DNA of 64,000 nt, taken from assembly GCA_934230415.1 (NCBI GenBank), contig CAKQEW010000004.1:1-64000 (forward strand). The letters are read 5' to 3'. The notes under the pieces were generated by a model. That model searched no databases and was not told where the DNA came from. It worked only from the letters and a program-made list of their open reading frames with translations. A program made the position numbers and the translations under genes. Below, one piece after another: positions 32,181-40,116 of this stretch; the stretch's first letter is position 1, and every line of letters begins with the position of its first letter. The DNA comes from an uncultured Alphaproteobacteria bacterium (GTDB lineage Bacteria; Pseudomonadota; Alphaproteobacteria; Rs-D84).

Positions 32181-33404
32181 ATGCAAAATAACCTGGAACA
32201 AATGTACCGACGTGCGCTGGACATGCGTGCGCCATGGGTTGCGCGTTGGGATGCCGCAATGCGGTACACAATGCCGACAACAGATGCAGATGCGGCAACG
32301 CTGTTTGACGCAACCGCGGCCGATGCGGTGGATAACCTGGCCGCGTCAATATATTCACTGATGACGCCACCGGAATCACTGTGGTTGACATTGGTGCCGG
32401 AAAGCGATGCATCACCCGATGCAGACGCCGCAACGGCGGCATTGCGCGCACACCTGAACGATTCTAATTTTTATACAACGATTCATCAGTGCTATTTGGA
32501 TTTGGTGATTCTGGGGACGGCATGCCTGTTTATGGCAGAAACCCCGATGGGGGCATCGTCGGCATTTTCATTCACCGCGGTACCAATGCGCGATATTGCA
32601 ATTTTGCCGGGCGCGGTATTTCATACGGCGACAATGCCTGCGCGTGAAGTCATGGAAAAATACCCGACATGGACGCCACCCACAGAAATTCGTGACCAGA
32701 TAAAACGCGACCCGGCAATGCCGTTGCGCCTGGTGCAGAGTTTGGTCGGCACAGAATTCACCGCGTGGTTGGACGTGGGTGGTGACATCCAAAATAACAT
32801 TGTTGCGCGTGGCACATTTGAAACCAACCCATATATCATTTTCCGGTGGAGTGTTTTGAGCGGTGAACAATACGGTCGTGGTCCCGTCTTGCGCGCATTG
32901 CCAGATATCAAGACAGCAAACAAGGTTGTTGAACTGGTTTTGAAAAATGCGACCATTGCGGTGTCTGGAATATGGCAGGCCGATGATGACGGTGTCATAA
33001 ACCTGAATAACATAAACCTGACGCCGGGGGCAATTATTCCAAAGGCCGTTGGGTCGTCCGGTTTGACGCCGCTGTCATCGGGTGCAGATTTTGATGTGTC
33101 ACAAATAATACTAAAAGACCTGCGTGAACGGATACGTCATGCATTGCTGGCCGACCGGCTGGGATTGTTGTCTGAAAAAGAAATGACGGCGACCGAAATT
33201 ATGGCACGTAATTCAGATATGATGCGAATCCTGGGGGCGACATATGGGCGACTGTTGCATGAATTTATACGGCCACTGACCGACCGCGGATTACAGATTT
33301 TATCGCGCCGCGGTGTGATTGCACCAATTGTGCTGAACAGTGATGCGGAATTGAAATACATTGCACCGATTGCCCAAATGGTGGCGGACGAAAACCTGAT
33401 TTAA
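32181..33404 (+). CDS. portal (head-tail connector) protein, T7 gp8-like
   Basis: A 407-aa protein with WVARWDAAMRYTMPT, DNLAASIYSLMTPPESLWLTL, the signature DLVILGTACLFMAE and GEQYGRGPVLRALPDIKTANK. These are typical of the head-to-tail connecting protein of T7-type viruses, the dodecameric ring through which DNA is packaged. It is shorter than T7 gp8 (536) and ends soon after the clip/wing region. Ribosome site AAAGGAGAAAAT. It directly follows the terminase nuclease half. Confidence 0.86.
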   Translation: MQNNLEQMYRRALDMRAPWVARWDAAMRYTMPTTDADAATLFDATAADAVDNLAASIYSLMTPPESLWLTLVPESDASPDADAATAALRAHLNDSNFYTTIHQCYLDLVILGTACLFMAETPMGASSAFSFTAVPMRDIAILPGAVFHTATMPAREVMEKYPTWTPPTEIRDQIKRDPAMPLRLVQSLVGTEFTAWLDVGGDIQNNIVARGTFETNPYIIFRWSVLSGEQYGRGPVLRALPDIKTANKVVELVLKNATIAVSGIWQADDDGVINLNNINLTPGAIIPKAVGSSGLTPLSSGADFDVSQIILKDLRERIRHALLADRLGLLSEKEMTATEIMARNSDMMRILGATYGRLLHEFIRPLTDRGLQILSRRGVIAPIVLNSDAELKYIAPIAQMVADENLI

Positions 33405-33419
33405 CATGGGGAAAAAACT

Positions 33420-33614
33420 ATGAACGAAATTGAACAGAACTATGCACGCACGTTTGCGACCACATCTGGCACGGCGGTATTACAGCATTTGCGTCGGATG
33501 ACAATTGAACGTGTGTTGGGGCCAAATGCAACGGACGCCGAATTGCGCGGCCTGGAATCCCAGCGCGCGTTGGTGCACATGATTGAAAATATGATATCAC
33601 GGGGGCGAAAATGA
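33420..33614 (+). CDS. Bbp19-like small phage protein
   Basis: A 64-aa protein with YARTFATTSGTAVLQHLRR and LESQRALVHMIENMI, the pattern of Bbp19-type proteins encoded near the portal in many alphaproteobacterial podophages. The function is unknown. Its stop overlaps the next start (ATGA). Confidence 0.65.
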   Translation: MNEIEQNYARTFATTSGTAVLQHLRRMTIERVLGPNATDAELRGLESQRALVHMIENMISRGRK

Positions 33615-33871
33615 CACAGAAAACAAACGCGCTGGGCGGAATCATAGATACATTGCGCGACAGTTGGTTTCTGATTGCATTTGTCGCGGGTATGGTTTAT
33701 TGGGTTGCGCGCCAGGATTCATCGCTGGCGGATATTCAGCGCGCAGACACGCGCATTACAACATTGGAAAATCGTACAACGATATTGGAAACGGGTATCG
33801 GGCAATTACAGATAAAACTGGACACAATTCGTGATGATGTATCCTTGATAAAAACCGCCGTTATAAAGTAA
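33611..33871 (+). CDS. small membrane protein with coiled coil (holin/spanin-like)
   Basis: An 86-aa protein with one membrane segment (WFLIAFVAGMVYWVA) and a C-terminal coiled coil (ITTLENRTTILETGIGQLQ). It is translationally coupled to the Bbp19-like gene and is the last gene of the cluster. The plan fits an inner-membrane spanin or a class II/III holin, but no signature proves it. Confidence 0.6.
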   Translation: MTQKTNALGGIIDTLRDSWFLIAFVAGMVYWVARQDSSLADIQRADTRITTLENRTTILETGIGQLQIKLDTIRDDVSLIKTAVIK

Positions 33872-33872
33872 C

Positions 33873-33900
33873 AAAAACGGGGCGGACGCCCCGTTTTTTA
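33873..33900 (+). terminator. intrinsic terminator ending the virion cluster
   Basis: AAAAACGGGGCG-GAC-GCCCCGTTTTTT immediately after the last cluster gene; usable from both sides. Confidence 0.88.
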
Positions 33901-33910
33901 TTTTATTTGA

Positions 33911-34054
33911 TTATTTGCCGCAGCTGCCAATCATTTTAGAGATAGAGATATCTTTGTGGAACAAGAAATCGTATTCGCAGTTACCAGATTTGTAAGAACC
34001 TGTGCATGCAGCCAATGTCAAAACAGCAACCAGTGCCAACATAACTTTTTTCAT
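33911..34054 (-). CDS. small lipoprotein
   Basis: A 47-aa protein with signal and lipobox (LAVLTLAAC) followed by TGSYKSGNCEYDF. The start at MKKVML has a perfect ribosome site (AAAAGGAGAAAAC). Two further Cys in the mature part could form a disulphide. Not assigned to a family. Confidence 0.75.
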   Translation of the reverse strand: MKKVMLALVAVLTLAACTGSYKSGNCEYDFLFHKDISISKMIGSCGK

Positions 34055-34147
34055 GTTTTCTCCTTTTGTCCAAAAGTTCGCATGGATTATATCCGACCGT
34101 ATTCCTAAAAGCAATACAAAAATCACCCTAATTTTTTTACCCACACA

Positions 34148-34176
34148 TAAAAAACGCCCCGGGGTGGGGCGCCTTG
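34148..34176 (-). terminator. terminator-like hairpin after rne
   Basis: CGCCCC/GGGGCG next to an A-run on the plus strand, giving a T-run for leftward transcription from rne. Confidence 0.6.
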
Positions 34177-34178
34177 TA

Positions 34179-35972
34179 TTATCCGACTAATTTTTGCCAG
34201 AATGTTTTCTTTTGCGGCTGCTTTTTCCGTTTGCGACGTGGTGCATTCATGGTTGTCTTTTTTGCATCCATGTGCTGTGCATCCTTCTTTTTTGCATCTG
34301 TGGATGGCGCATATGCGTCCAACAGTTCATCCGTCTTTACCGCGTCCGGGGCAACACGCTGAATTGAATACTGGTCAATGTTCATCATGCTGTCGTCGCC
34401 GACAATCACGATCTCTGTTTCAAATTCAGATTCCATTGCCGCCAATTCTGCACGTTTGTGGTTCAGCAAATACACCGCCACATCGGTCGGAACCGTCATG
34501 ATGATTTTCTGGGCACTTTTCGCCAACAGTTTTTCCTGCAGATGGCGGAACATAATCAACGCCGCCGTCTGGATAGATGGCACAACGCCGGCCCCCAGAC
34601 AGTGTGGGCACTGAACATATGATGTTTCAATGAAACTGCTGCGCAGGCGCTGGCGCGACAACATCAACACGCCAAACGTATTGATTTTCGCAACCTGGGT
34701 ACGGGCGCGGTCACGTTTCATAACCTCGCGCATTTTCATTTCCAGTTTGCGGTTGTTGCGTTCTTCTTCCATATCAATAAAGTCAATTGCAACAATCCCC
34801 GCCAAATCGCGCAGGCGCAACTGCAGGGCGATTTCTTCGGCCGCCTCTAAATTAGTATTCAGTGCGGTTTGTTCAATATCTTTTTCCTTTATCGCGCGGG
34901 ACGAATTCACGTCAATTGTAACCATTGCTTCGGTCTGGTTAATAACCAATGACCCACCAGATGGCAACTGAACATACGGACCATGCAATCCTTCTAATTG
35001 TTTTTCAACGCCGGCCTTGACCATCAATGGAACCGCGGCGTCCTTGTAATTTACCAACTGTTTGCGCGGGGCGCGACCATACATCTGTTGAAAATATGTT
35101 TTTGCGGCATCATATGCTTCTTCGCCCTGGATAACCAGAACATCATCCTTGTCCGCCAAGAAATCACGAACGACACGGCGCAACAGGGAATCTTCGGTAT
35201 GAATTGTGACCGGGGCGACCGATTCCAGGGTCGTCTTGCGGATTTCGTTCCACAAATTCACCAGGTAATCATAGTCCGCCGCAATCGCCGCTGCATCGGC
35301 ACCAAACGCCGCCGTACGCAAAACGACCGTCATCCCCTTTGGTATTTTCAGGCCGTGCAAAATTTCGCGCAGACGGGCACGTTCGGCCTTGTCTGAAATC
35401 TTTTTAGAAATGCCATAGCTGTTGCGTTTGCGGGAATTTGGCATCAGAACGGCAAAACGCCCCGCCAATGACAGGTATGTTGTCATTGACGCGCCCTTTT
35501 GGCCACGTTCTTCCTTGACACCCTGAATCAGCAAAATCTGTTTTGGCTTTATAACATCTTGAATTTTAAATTCACGTGCGCGTTTGACGAACTCTTTGTT
35601 GTCTTCGCCGGCACTGTGGTCATCGTATTCGGCAACCTCGTCATTTTCGTCATCGGGGTCATCATCGTCATCAACGATGTTCGCATGCGCCAATTCCAAC
35701 AGTTTCTTTTTCTGTTCTGGCGATACCTGGTAATAATCCGGATGAATTTCAGAAAACGGCAAGAATCCGTTTTTGCCTGTGCCATAATCCACGAATGCCG
35801 CCTGCAACGACGGTTCAACGCGGATAACCTTGGCCAGATAAATGTTCCCTTTTATCTGGGGCTTTGTTGTTGTTTCAACATCAAAATCAGAAACACGATT
35901 GGTCGCAGTATCCACCACCACCACGCGGGTTTCTTCCGGGTGGACAGCGTCCACATAGATTTTCTTTGACAT
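34179..35972 (-). CDS. rne: ribonuclease E/G
   Basis: The main endoribonuclease of mRNA decay and rRNA/tRNA processing. S1 domain with GNIYLAKVIRVEPSLQAAFVDYG, interrupted by a long acidic stretch (IVDDDDDPDDENDEVAEYDD) typical of alphaproteobacteria; DNase I-like catalytic part with MVTIDVNSS and IVAIDFIDM (metal-binding Asp), and the zinc-link CPHCLGAG. At 597 aa it lacks the long degradosome scaffold arm; only a short basic tail remains. Ribosome site AAAGGATTATT. A terminator-like hairpin follows. Confidence 0.94.
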   Translation of the reverse strand: MSKKIYVDAVHPEETRVVVVDTATNRVSDFDVETTTKPQIKGNIYLAKVIRVEPSLQAAFVDYGTGKNGFLPFSEIHPDYYQVSPEQKKKLLELAHANIVDDDDDPDDENDEVAEYDDHSAGEDNKEFVKRAREFKIQDVIKPKQILLIQGVKEERGQKGASMTTYLSLAGRFAVLMPNSRKRNSYGISKKISDKAERARLREILHGLKIPKGMTVVLRTAAFGADAAAIAADYDYLVNLWNEIRKTTLESVAPVTIHTEDSLLRRVVRDFLADKDDVLVIQGEEAYDAAKTYFQQMYGRAPRKQLVNYKDAAVPLMVKAGVEKQLEGLHGPYVQLPSGGSLVINQTEAMVTIDVNSSRAIKEKDIEQTALNTNLEAAEEIALQLRLRDLAGIVAIDFIDMEEERNNRKLEMKMREVMKRDRARTQVAKINTFGVLMLSRQRLRSSFIETSYVQCPHCLGAGVVPSIQTAALIMFRHLQEKLLAKSAQKIIMTVPTDVAVYLLNHKRAELAAMESEFETEIVIVGDDSMMNIDQYSIQRVAPDAVKTDELLDAYAPSTDAKKKDAQHMDAKKTTMNAPRRKRKKQPQKKTFWQKLVG

Positions 35973-36132
35973 TTAATAATCCTTTTGTTGCGGGTTCGTA
36001 TGCAACGGATACATCCCGTCCCCATGGGGCGTCCCAGCCCATGCCAAGGGAAATCGCCGCATAAACCAGCAGCGCAATCCAGAATGTATAAAATAGCGAT
36101 AATATAAACACTTGCCTATACCCCATCGTCAT
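35887..36132 (-). CDS. possible small membrane protein upstream of rne
   Basis: An 81-codon ORF whose first 30 residues form a plausible membrane segment (VFILSLFYTFWIALLVYAAISLG). Its last 86 bases overlap rne in another frame and read as a glycine/proline-rich tail unlike a normal protein. It could be a real short membrane protein, or a chance ORF in the rne leader. Confidence 0.3.
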   Translation of the reverse strand: MTMGYRQVFILSLFYTFWIALLVYAAISLGMGWDAPWGRDVSVAYEPATKGLLNVKENLCGRCPPGRNPRGGGGYCDQSCF

Positions 36133-36179
36133 ACGACAGGTACCAGCATAACATGCCCAACCCCATCATGGCAAGGTAT

Positions 36180-37208
36180 TTATTTTTTTGTATGCTTAAT
36201 ATTTTTAATCCGCTGGGGAATCTGGGAAATTTTATCTTTTGCCTCGGCCGCCCAGCGTTTCATGCGCGCCCGCAACCAGCGTTCGTACACGAAAAACAGT
36301 CCGCCGACCCCAATCAGTGGCAAAACATAGTAAATAATGCGATATGCCAACAGGGCGCCGAAAATGCTGGCCTTGTCCACGTCACCCGGCAACGCCAACA
36401 GGAAAACACTTTCAAACACGCCAATGCCGCCTGGAACCTGGCTGAATACGCCGGTTGTTTGGGCGATAACGAACAGACCGATATATGTGCCAAATGGAAT
36501 TTCCACAAATGGAATCAGACAGAAATACAAAACCAAACCGGCCAGAACACTGTCGGTGATGCCCAATAACATCTGTAATGTTGCCATTTTTGTTGACGGC
36601 ACCTGGAATTTTAATTGGCCGATTTTAATGCTCTTGCCATGGAACAAAAATGTCATTGCAAAGTATGCCAGCAACATTGATGTGCAGAAAATAAACAGCG
36701 CGTTTAATCCCACAGATACACCCGTTGATGATGTTAAAATATCATGTGGTACCAGAAAATATCCAATCAGAACAATTGCCGCACATCCCAAAAAATATGT
36801 GAATCCAGATATAGTCAGCATTTTCACAATGTCGCCGCCACGAATTCGCCACCGTGTGTACAAACGGTATCTGATGGCGCCACCACTGACCACGGCATGA
36901 CCGGCGTTATTGCTGATTGCGAACCCCAACATTCCCGCCAACATCCATTTCCACCATGTGACCTTCTTGCTTTCGCCGACGTAATTCAGTGCCAGAAAAT
37001 CATACAGCGACAGCGCAAAATATCCCGCCAGACACGCGCAACACGCCGCGAACAGATTTACCAATGGAATCGCCGCAATTGCATGCATAATGTCGTAAAA
37101 TGTATAATTGCGCAATTGCCACCACAACATGATGGCCGCCAATGCGAAAAAGAAAATACCTGCATAACTGATGATTTTTTTCATCAGTCGTTTTGCCTGT
37201 GCTGACAT
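36180..37208 (-). CDS. YbhN/UPF0104-type membrane protein (lysylphosphatidylglycerol-synthase transmembrane family)
   Basis: A 342-aa protein with about eight membrane segments. FAISNNAGHAVVSGGAIRYR, and QVPGGIGVFESVFL near the C-terminus, are the conserved elements of this family (the flippase part of MprF and its stand-alone relatives). A role in moving lipids or lipid-linked sugars across the inner membrane is likely; there is no aminoacyl-transfer domain. The MSAQAK start with AAAGGAT 4 bases upstream is preferred to the open frame further up. Monocistronic, divergent from rph. Confidence 0.82.
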   Translation of the reverse strand: MSAQAKRLMKKIISYAGIFFFALAAIMLWWQLRNYTFYDIMHAIAAIPLVNLFAACCACLAGYFALSLYDFLALNYVGESKKVTWWKWMLAGMLGFAISNNAGHAVVSGGAIRYRLYTRWRIRGGDIVKMLTISGFTYFLGCAAIVLIGYFLVPHDILTSSTGVSVGLNALFIFCTSMLLAYFAMTFLFHGKSIKIGQLKFQVPSTKMATLQMLLGITDSVLAGLVLYFCLIPFVEIPFGTYIGLFVIAQTTGVFSQVPGGIGVFESVFLLALPGDVDKASIFGALLAYRIIYYVLPLIGVGGLFFVYERWLRARMKRWAAEAKDKISQIPQRIKNIKHTKK

Positions 37209-37335
37209 AAAAATCCTTTCTAACGGTTGCACAGGATACCAGGATAGATATGAAAATGCAAACCTAAAAAACATTGCAATTGGGGCGGGGTAATATATAC
37301 TGGCACATATAATAATACAGCAAAAAGGGTTGAAT

Positions 37336-38052
37336 ATGATGCGTCCATCAATGCGCAAACCAAATCAAATGCGCCCAGTATCCATGGAAACCGGCGTTAA
37401 CAAATGGGCCGAAGGTTCGTGCCTGATAAAAATGGGTGGAACCCAGGTTCTGTGTACGGCCAGCGTTGATTTGAACCAGCCATTGTGGAAACGTGTCCAG
37501 AATAAAACAGGCGGATGGGTAACCGCGGAATATTCCATGTTGCCACGTGCATGCGGCACGCGCAAGGGACGCGATGCCATTGCCAAGGATCATCGCAGTG
37601 CGGAAATATCGCGCCTGATTGGGCGTGCGTTTCGCAGTGTGGTTGATATGGATGCGTTGGGGCGACACACGATAACAATTGATTGCGACGTGATTCAGGC
37701 CGATGGTGGCACGCGGTGCGCATCCATTACGGGTGGTTTTGTTGCATTATCATTGGCGGTACGTCACCTGATACAGGCGGGGCGTATATCCCAGAATCCA
37801 ATACGTGAACACGTTGCCGCGATTTCTGCGGGGCTGTGGAATGGTGAACTGGTTTTGGATTTGGATTATGACGAAGATTGCACCGCCGAATTGGATTCTA
37901 ATTTCGTTGTTGCCGAATCCGGTCGGTTTGTAGAGGTCCAGGCCACCGGCGAACAACATCCGTTTACCCAGGAACAAATTACAGAACTGATGAATCTGGG
38001 GGCCGATGGGTGCCGAAAATTGATTGAATTACAGAAACAGGTATTGGAATAA
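37336..38052 (+). CDS. rph: ribonuclease PH
   Basis: RNase PH trims tRNA 3' ends by phosphorolysis. The protein (238 aa, usual size) has EGSCLIKMGGTQVLCTASVD, GWVTAEYSMLPRAC, the RGRDAI-like KGRDAIAKD, RLIGRAFRSVVD and DCDVIQADGGTRCASITGG. ATG 37336 follows AAAAAGGG. It has its own terminator (38056-38083). Confidence 0.96.
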   Translation: MMRPSMRKPNQMRPVSMETGVNKWAEGSCLIKMGGTQVLCTASVDLNQPLWKRVQNKTGGWVTAEYSMLPRACGTRKGRDAIAKDHRSAEISRLIGRAFRSVVDMDALGRHTITIDCDVIQADGGTRCASITGGFVALSLAVRHLIQAGRISQNPIREHVAAISAGLWNGELVLDLDYDEDCTAELDSNFVVAESGRFVEVQATGEQHPFTQEQITELMNLGADGCRKLIELQKQVLE

Positions 38053-38055
38053 AGA

Positions 38056-38083
38056 AAACTGTGCCACGTGGCACAGTTTTTTA
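38056..38083 (+). terminator. intrinsic terminator after rph
   Basis: AAACTGTGCCAC/GTGGCACAGTTTTTT hairpin with T-run. Confidence 0.88.
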
Positions 38084-38101
38084 TTACGAGAGTATTTTTA
38101 C

Positions 38102-38127
38102 AAAAAACGGGGCGATGCCCCGTTTTG
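38102..38127 (-). terminator. intrinsic terminator after ackA
   Basis: AAAAACGGGGC/GCCCCGTTTTG hairpin; leftward transcription meets the T-run. Confidence 0.75.
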
Positions 38128-39384
38128 TTATCTGGTCTTTTGCGGTTTGGCAAATGAATAATCCATTTTCAGATGATTTGGATTATATGTGCCGTTCATG
38201 ATTGCCAGTGTATCTTCAACGATAACCAATTCTTCGTTGGTTGCAATCATGAATACCTTTACCGGGCTGTCAGGTGTGCTGATAACGGCCTGGTCAACGC
38301 CCTTGCGCGCCAATGCGGCGGCATTCTTTTCGCGGTCCAGTTTAACGCCCAGACCTTCTAATCCGGTGCAGAAACGTTCGCGCAGGTAATCGTCGTTTTC
38401 ACCAACGCCCGCGGTGAACACCAATGCATCGGTGTGACCCAGTTCGGCCATATATGCGCCAATGTATTTTTTTACATTGTGCACTTCTGTATCAATGGCC
38501 AGGCGGCATTTATCGTTGCCATCCTTGTTCTGTTCCACATCGCGACGGTCGGCAAAGCATTCTGTCAATCCCATCAGACCGGAATCCTTGTTCAGGTGTT
38601 TCTGCATCTGGTCCGGGCTCAGGTGCAATGTATTCATAACATACAATACGGCACCCGGGTCCAGGTCGCCTGGGCGTGTACCCATGGTCAGACCGGCGGT
38701 CGGTGTCATACCCATTGATGTATCAACGGAAATACCGTTTTTGATTGCGGTCGCCGATGCCCCAGAACCAATGTGCAATGTTACCAGGTTGCACTGGTCG
38801 GCGGGTTTGCCCAACATTGTTGCGGCGCGCTTGGATACATACAGGTGTGACGTCCCGTGGAACCCATAACGGCGGACGCCCAATTCAGTGTACCATGCCG
38901 ATGGCACCGCATAGCGGTACGCGTAATCCGGCATTGTCTGGTGGAACGCGGTATCAAATACGGCAACCTGTTTTGCGTTTGGCAGCAATTGCTTTGCGGT
39001 TACGATACCCATCAGTGCTGGTGGGTTGTGCAACGGCGCCAATGGCGACAGTTCGCTGATAGTTTTCATAACATCATCCGTAATCGCCACAGACGATGCG
39101 AATTTATCACCACCCATAACAACACGGTGACCAACACCCTTAATCTCGTTCAGGTCAATGGATGCATCGCGCAACATGAACAGGACGACATTCAATGCCT
39201 CGTCATGATTTTTCATAACGGTTTCTTTGCGTTGCTTGGTGCCGTCAGGATACTTTTGCGTAACAAAAGAATCCGGCAGACCGATTTTTTCCACATTTCC
39301 ACCAACGATGGCCTGTTTGGAATTTGCGTCAAAAACCTGGTACTTTAATGATGAAGAACCACAGTTTAATGCAAGTATGTACAT
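38128..39384 (-). CDS. ackA: acetate kinase
   Basis: AckA interconverts acetyl phosphate and acetate with ATP synthesis, the last step of acetate fermentation. Motifs: ILALNCGSSSLKYQ, GHRVVMGG, FDTAFHQTMPDYAYRYAVP, GFHGTSHLYVS, and VFTAGVGEND. Full length (418 aa). No phosphotransacetylase gene is adjacent. Start 39384 is 8 bases after a GAGGAAAC ribosome site. Confidence 0.96.
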   Translation of the reverse strand: MYILALNCGSSSLKYQVFDANSKQAIVGGNVEKIGLPDSFVTQKYPDGTKQRKETVMKNHDEALNVVLFMLRDASIDLNEIKGVGHRVVMGGDKFASSVAITDDVMKTISELSPLAPLHNPPALMGIVTAKQLLPNAKQVAVFDTAFHQTMPDYAYRYAVPSAWYTELGVRRYGFHGTSHLYVSKRAATMLGKPADQCNLVTLHIGSGASATAIKNGISVDTSMGMTPTAGLTMGTRPGDLDPGAVLYVMNTLHLSPDQMQKHLNKDSGLMGLTECFADRRDVEQNKDGNDKCRLAIDTEVHNVKKYIGAYMAELGHTDALVFTAGVGENDDYLRERFCTGLEGLGVKLDREKNAAALARKGVDQAVISTPDSPVKVFMIATNEELVIVEDTLAIMNGTYNPNHLKMDYSFAKPQKTR

Positions 39385-39442
39385 TTGTTTCCTCTTTTCT
39401 GTTTTTAATACGCGCCCAGCATAGCAGAGTATTTTACGCGTT

Positions 39443-40006
39443 TCAACAGTAAACTCGGAATATTACGCGCCAATTTTGGATGGTAATATTTGTTGTTACC
39501 CCGGTGTCGCGGTGTGAAACCCATATCGGGTCGCCCCCAACCATTTGCCGCACGTGCAGGCCACCGTCATCTGAAAACGCCAGTGGGGTGGGGTTGGCGC
39601 GGGTGCCAATGCCGTATGATGCAACAATGTCGTCCGCGCTGTACCCGCATTCGGCGGTTTTGCATACCAGTGCCGCCGATACAAAAATTGGGGTGCGGGC
39701 GCGGCTGAATATGTATTCTTGGCCTGTGGTGTTGGTCAGTTCCATTTCAGACGATGTCAGCATTGTTGGCGCGGTGGTCGCGTGTTTCGCAAACAGTTCA
39801 TCCCAGAAATCATCAGACACAGACGTGATATCAAATTCTGATTTTACCACATCGTCGGCACGCGCCAGTGCGAATCCGCCCAGCGTTTCACCATCGTGCA
39901 CGCGCAGTGTCTTTGTGTCTGTATCCATTGTAATTTCCCCAGACATACCGGTAAAATTGTTGTTCTGTGCGGCGGTGCCGCGGCGAATTTGTAAAATTCG
40001 TGCCAT
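39443..40006 (-). CDS. phage tail-fibre-like protein with MTD N-terminal repeat domain
   Basis: A 187-aa protein. RILQIRRGTAAQNNNFTG and SGEITMDTDTKTLRVHDGETLGG match the short N-terminal domain of phage tail fibres/major tropism determinants that attaches fibres to baseplates. The C-terminus forms a small beta-rich tip (FSDDGGLHVRQMVGGD). It may supply the receptor-binding part missing from the truncated fibre at 26828. Ribosome site AAGGAACTAAC. It is followed by the 791-aa gene in transcription-reversed order, separated by a terminator hairpin (AACACCGCC/GGCGGTGT, 40048-40070). Confidence 0.7.
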   Translation of the reverse strand: MARILQIRRGTAAQNNNFTGMSGEITMDTDTKTLRVHDGETLGGFALARADDVVKSEFDITSVSDDFWDELFAKHATTAPTMLTSSEMELTNTTGQEYIFSRARTPIFVSAALVCKTAECGYSADDIVASYGIGTRANPTPLAFSDDGGLHVRQMVGGDPIWVSHRDTGVTTNITIQNWRVIFRVYC

Positions 40007-40116
40007 GTTAGTTCCTTATATTTAATATTGGTTGATTTGTGTAATAAAAAACACCGCCATTGGCGGTGTCGTTATGTGACGTATTATACCACAAATTGCC
40101 CAAAAAGGCAACGGAT

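Larger units (their letters stand above)
20975..33900. mobile_element. podovirus-type virion gene cluster (domesticated prophage or GTA-like)
   Basis: From a promoter at 20975 to a terminator at 33900 lie SleB-like hydrolase, small membrane protein, scaffold, H1-like protein, major capsid, head protein, tail tubular A and B, a gp14-like protein, tail-fibre N-terminus, terminase, portal, Bbp19-like and another membrane protein. All these are on the plus strand, except a 3.3-kb minus-strand block (27957-31309) inside the terminase. No integrase, polymerase or att site is seen. The large internal virion proteins that normally follow tail tubular B are missing. Confidence 0.8.
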
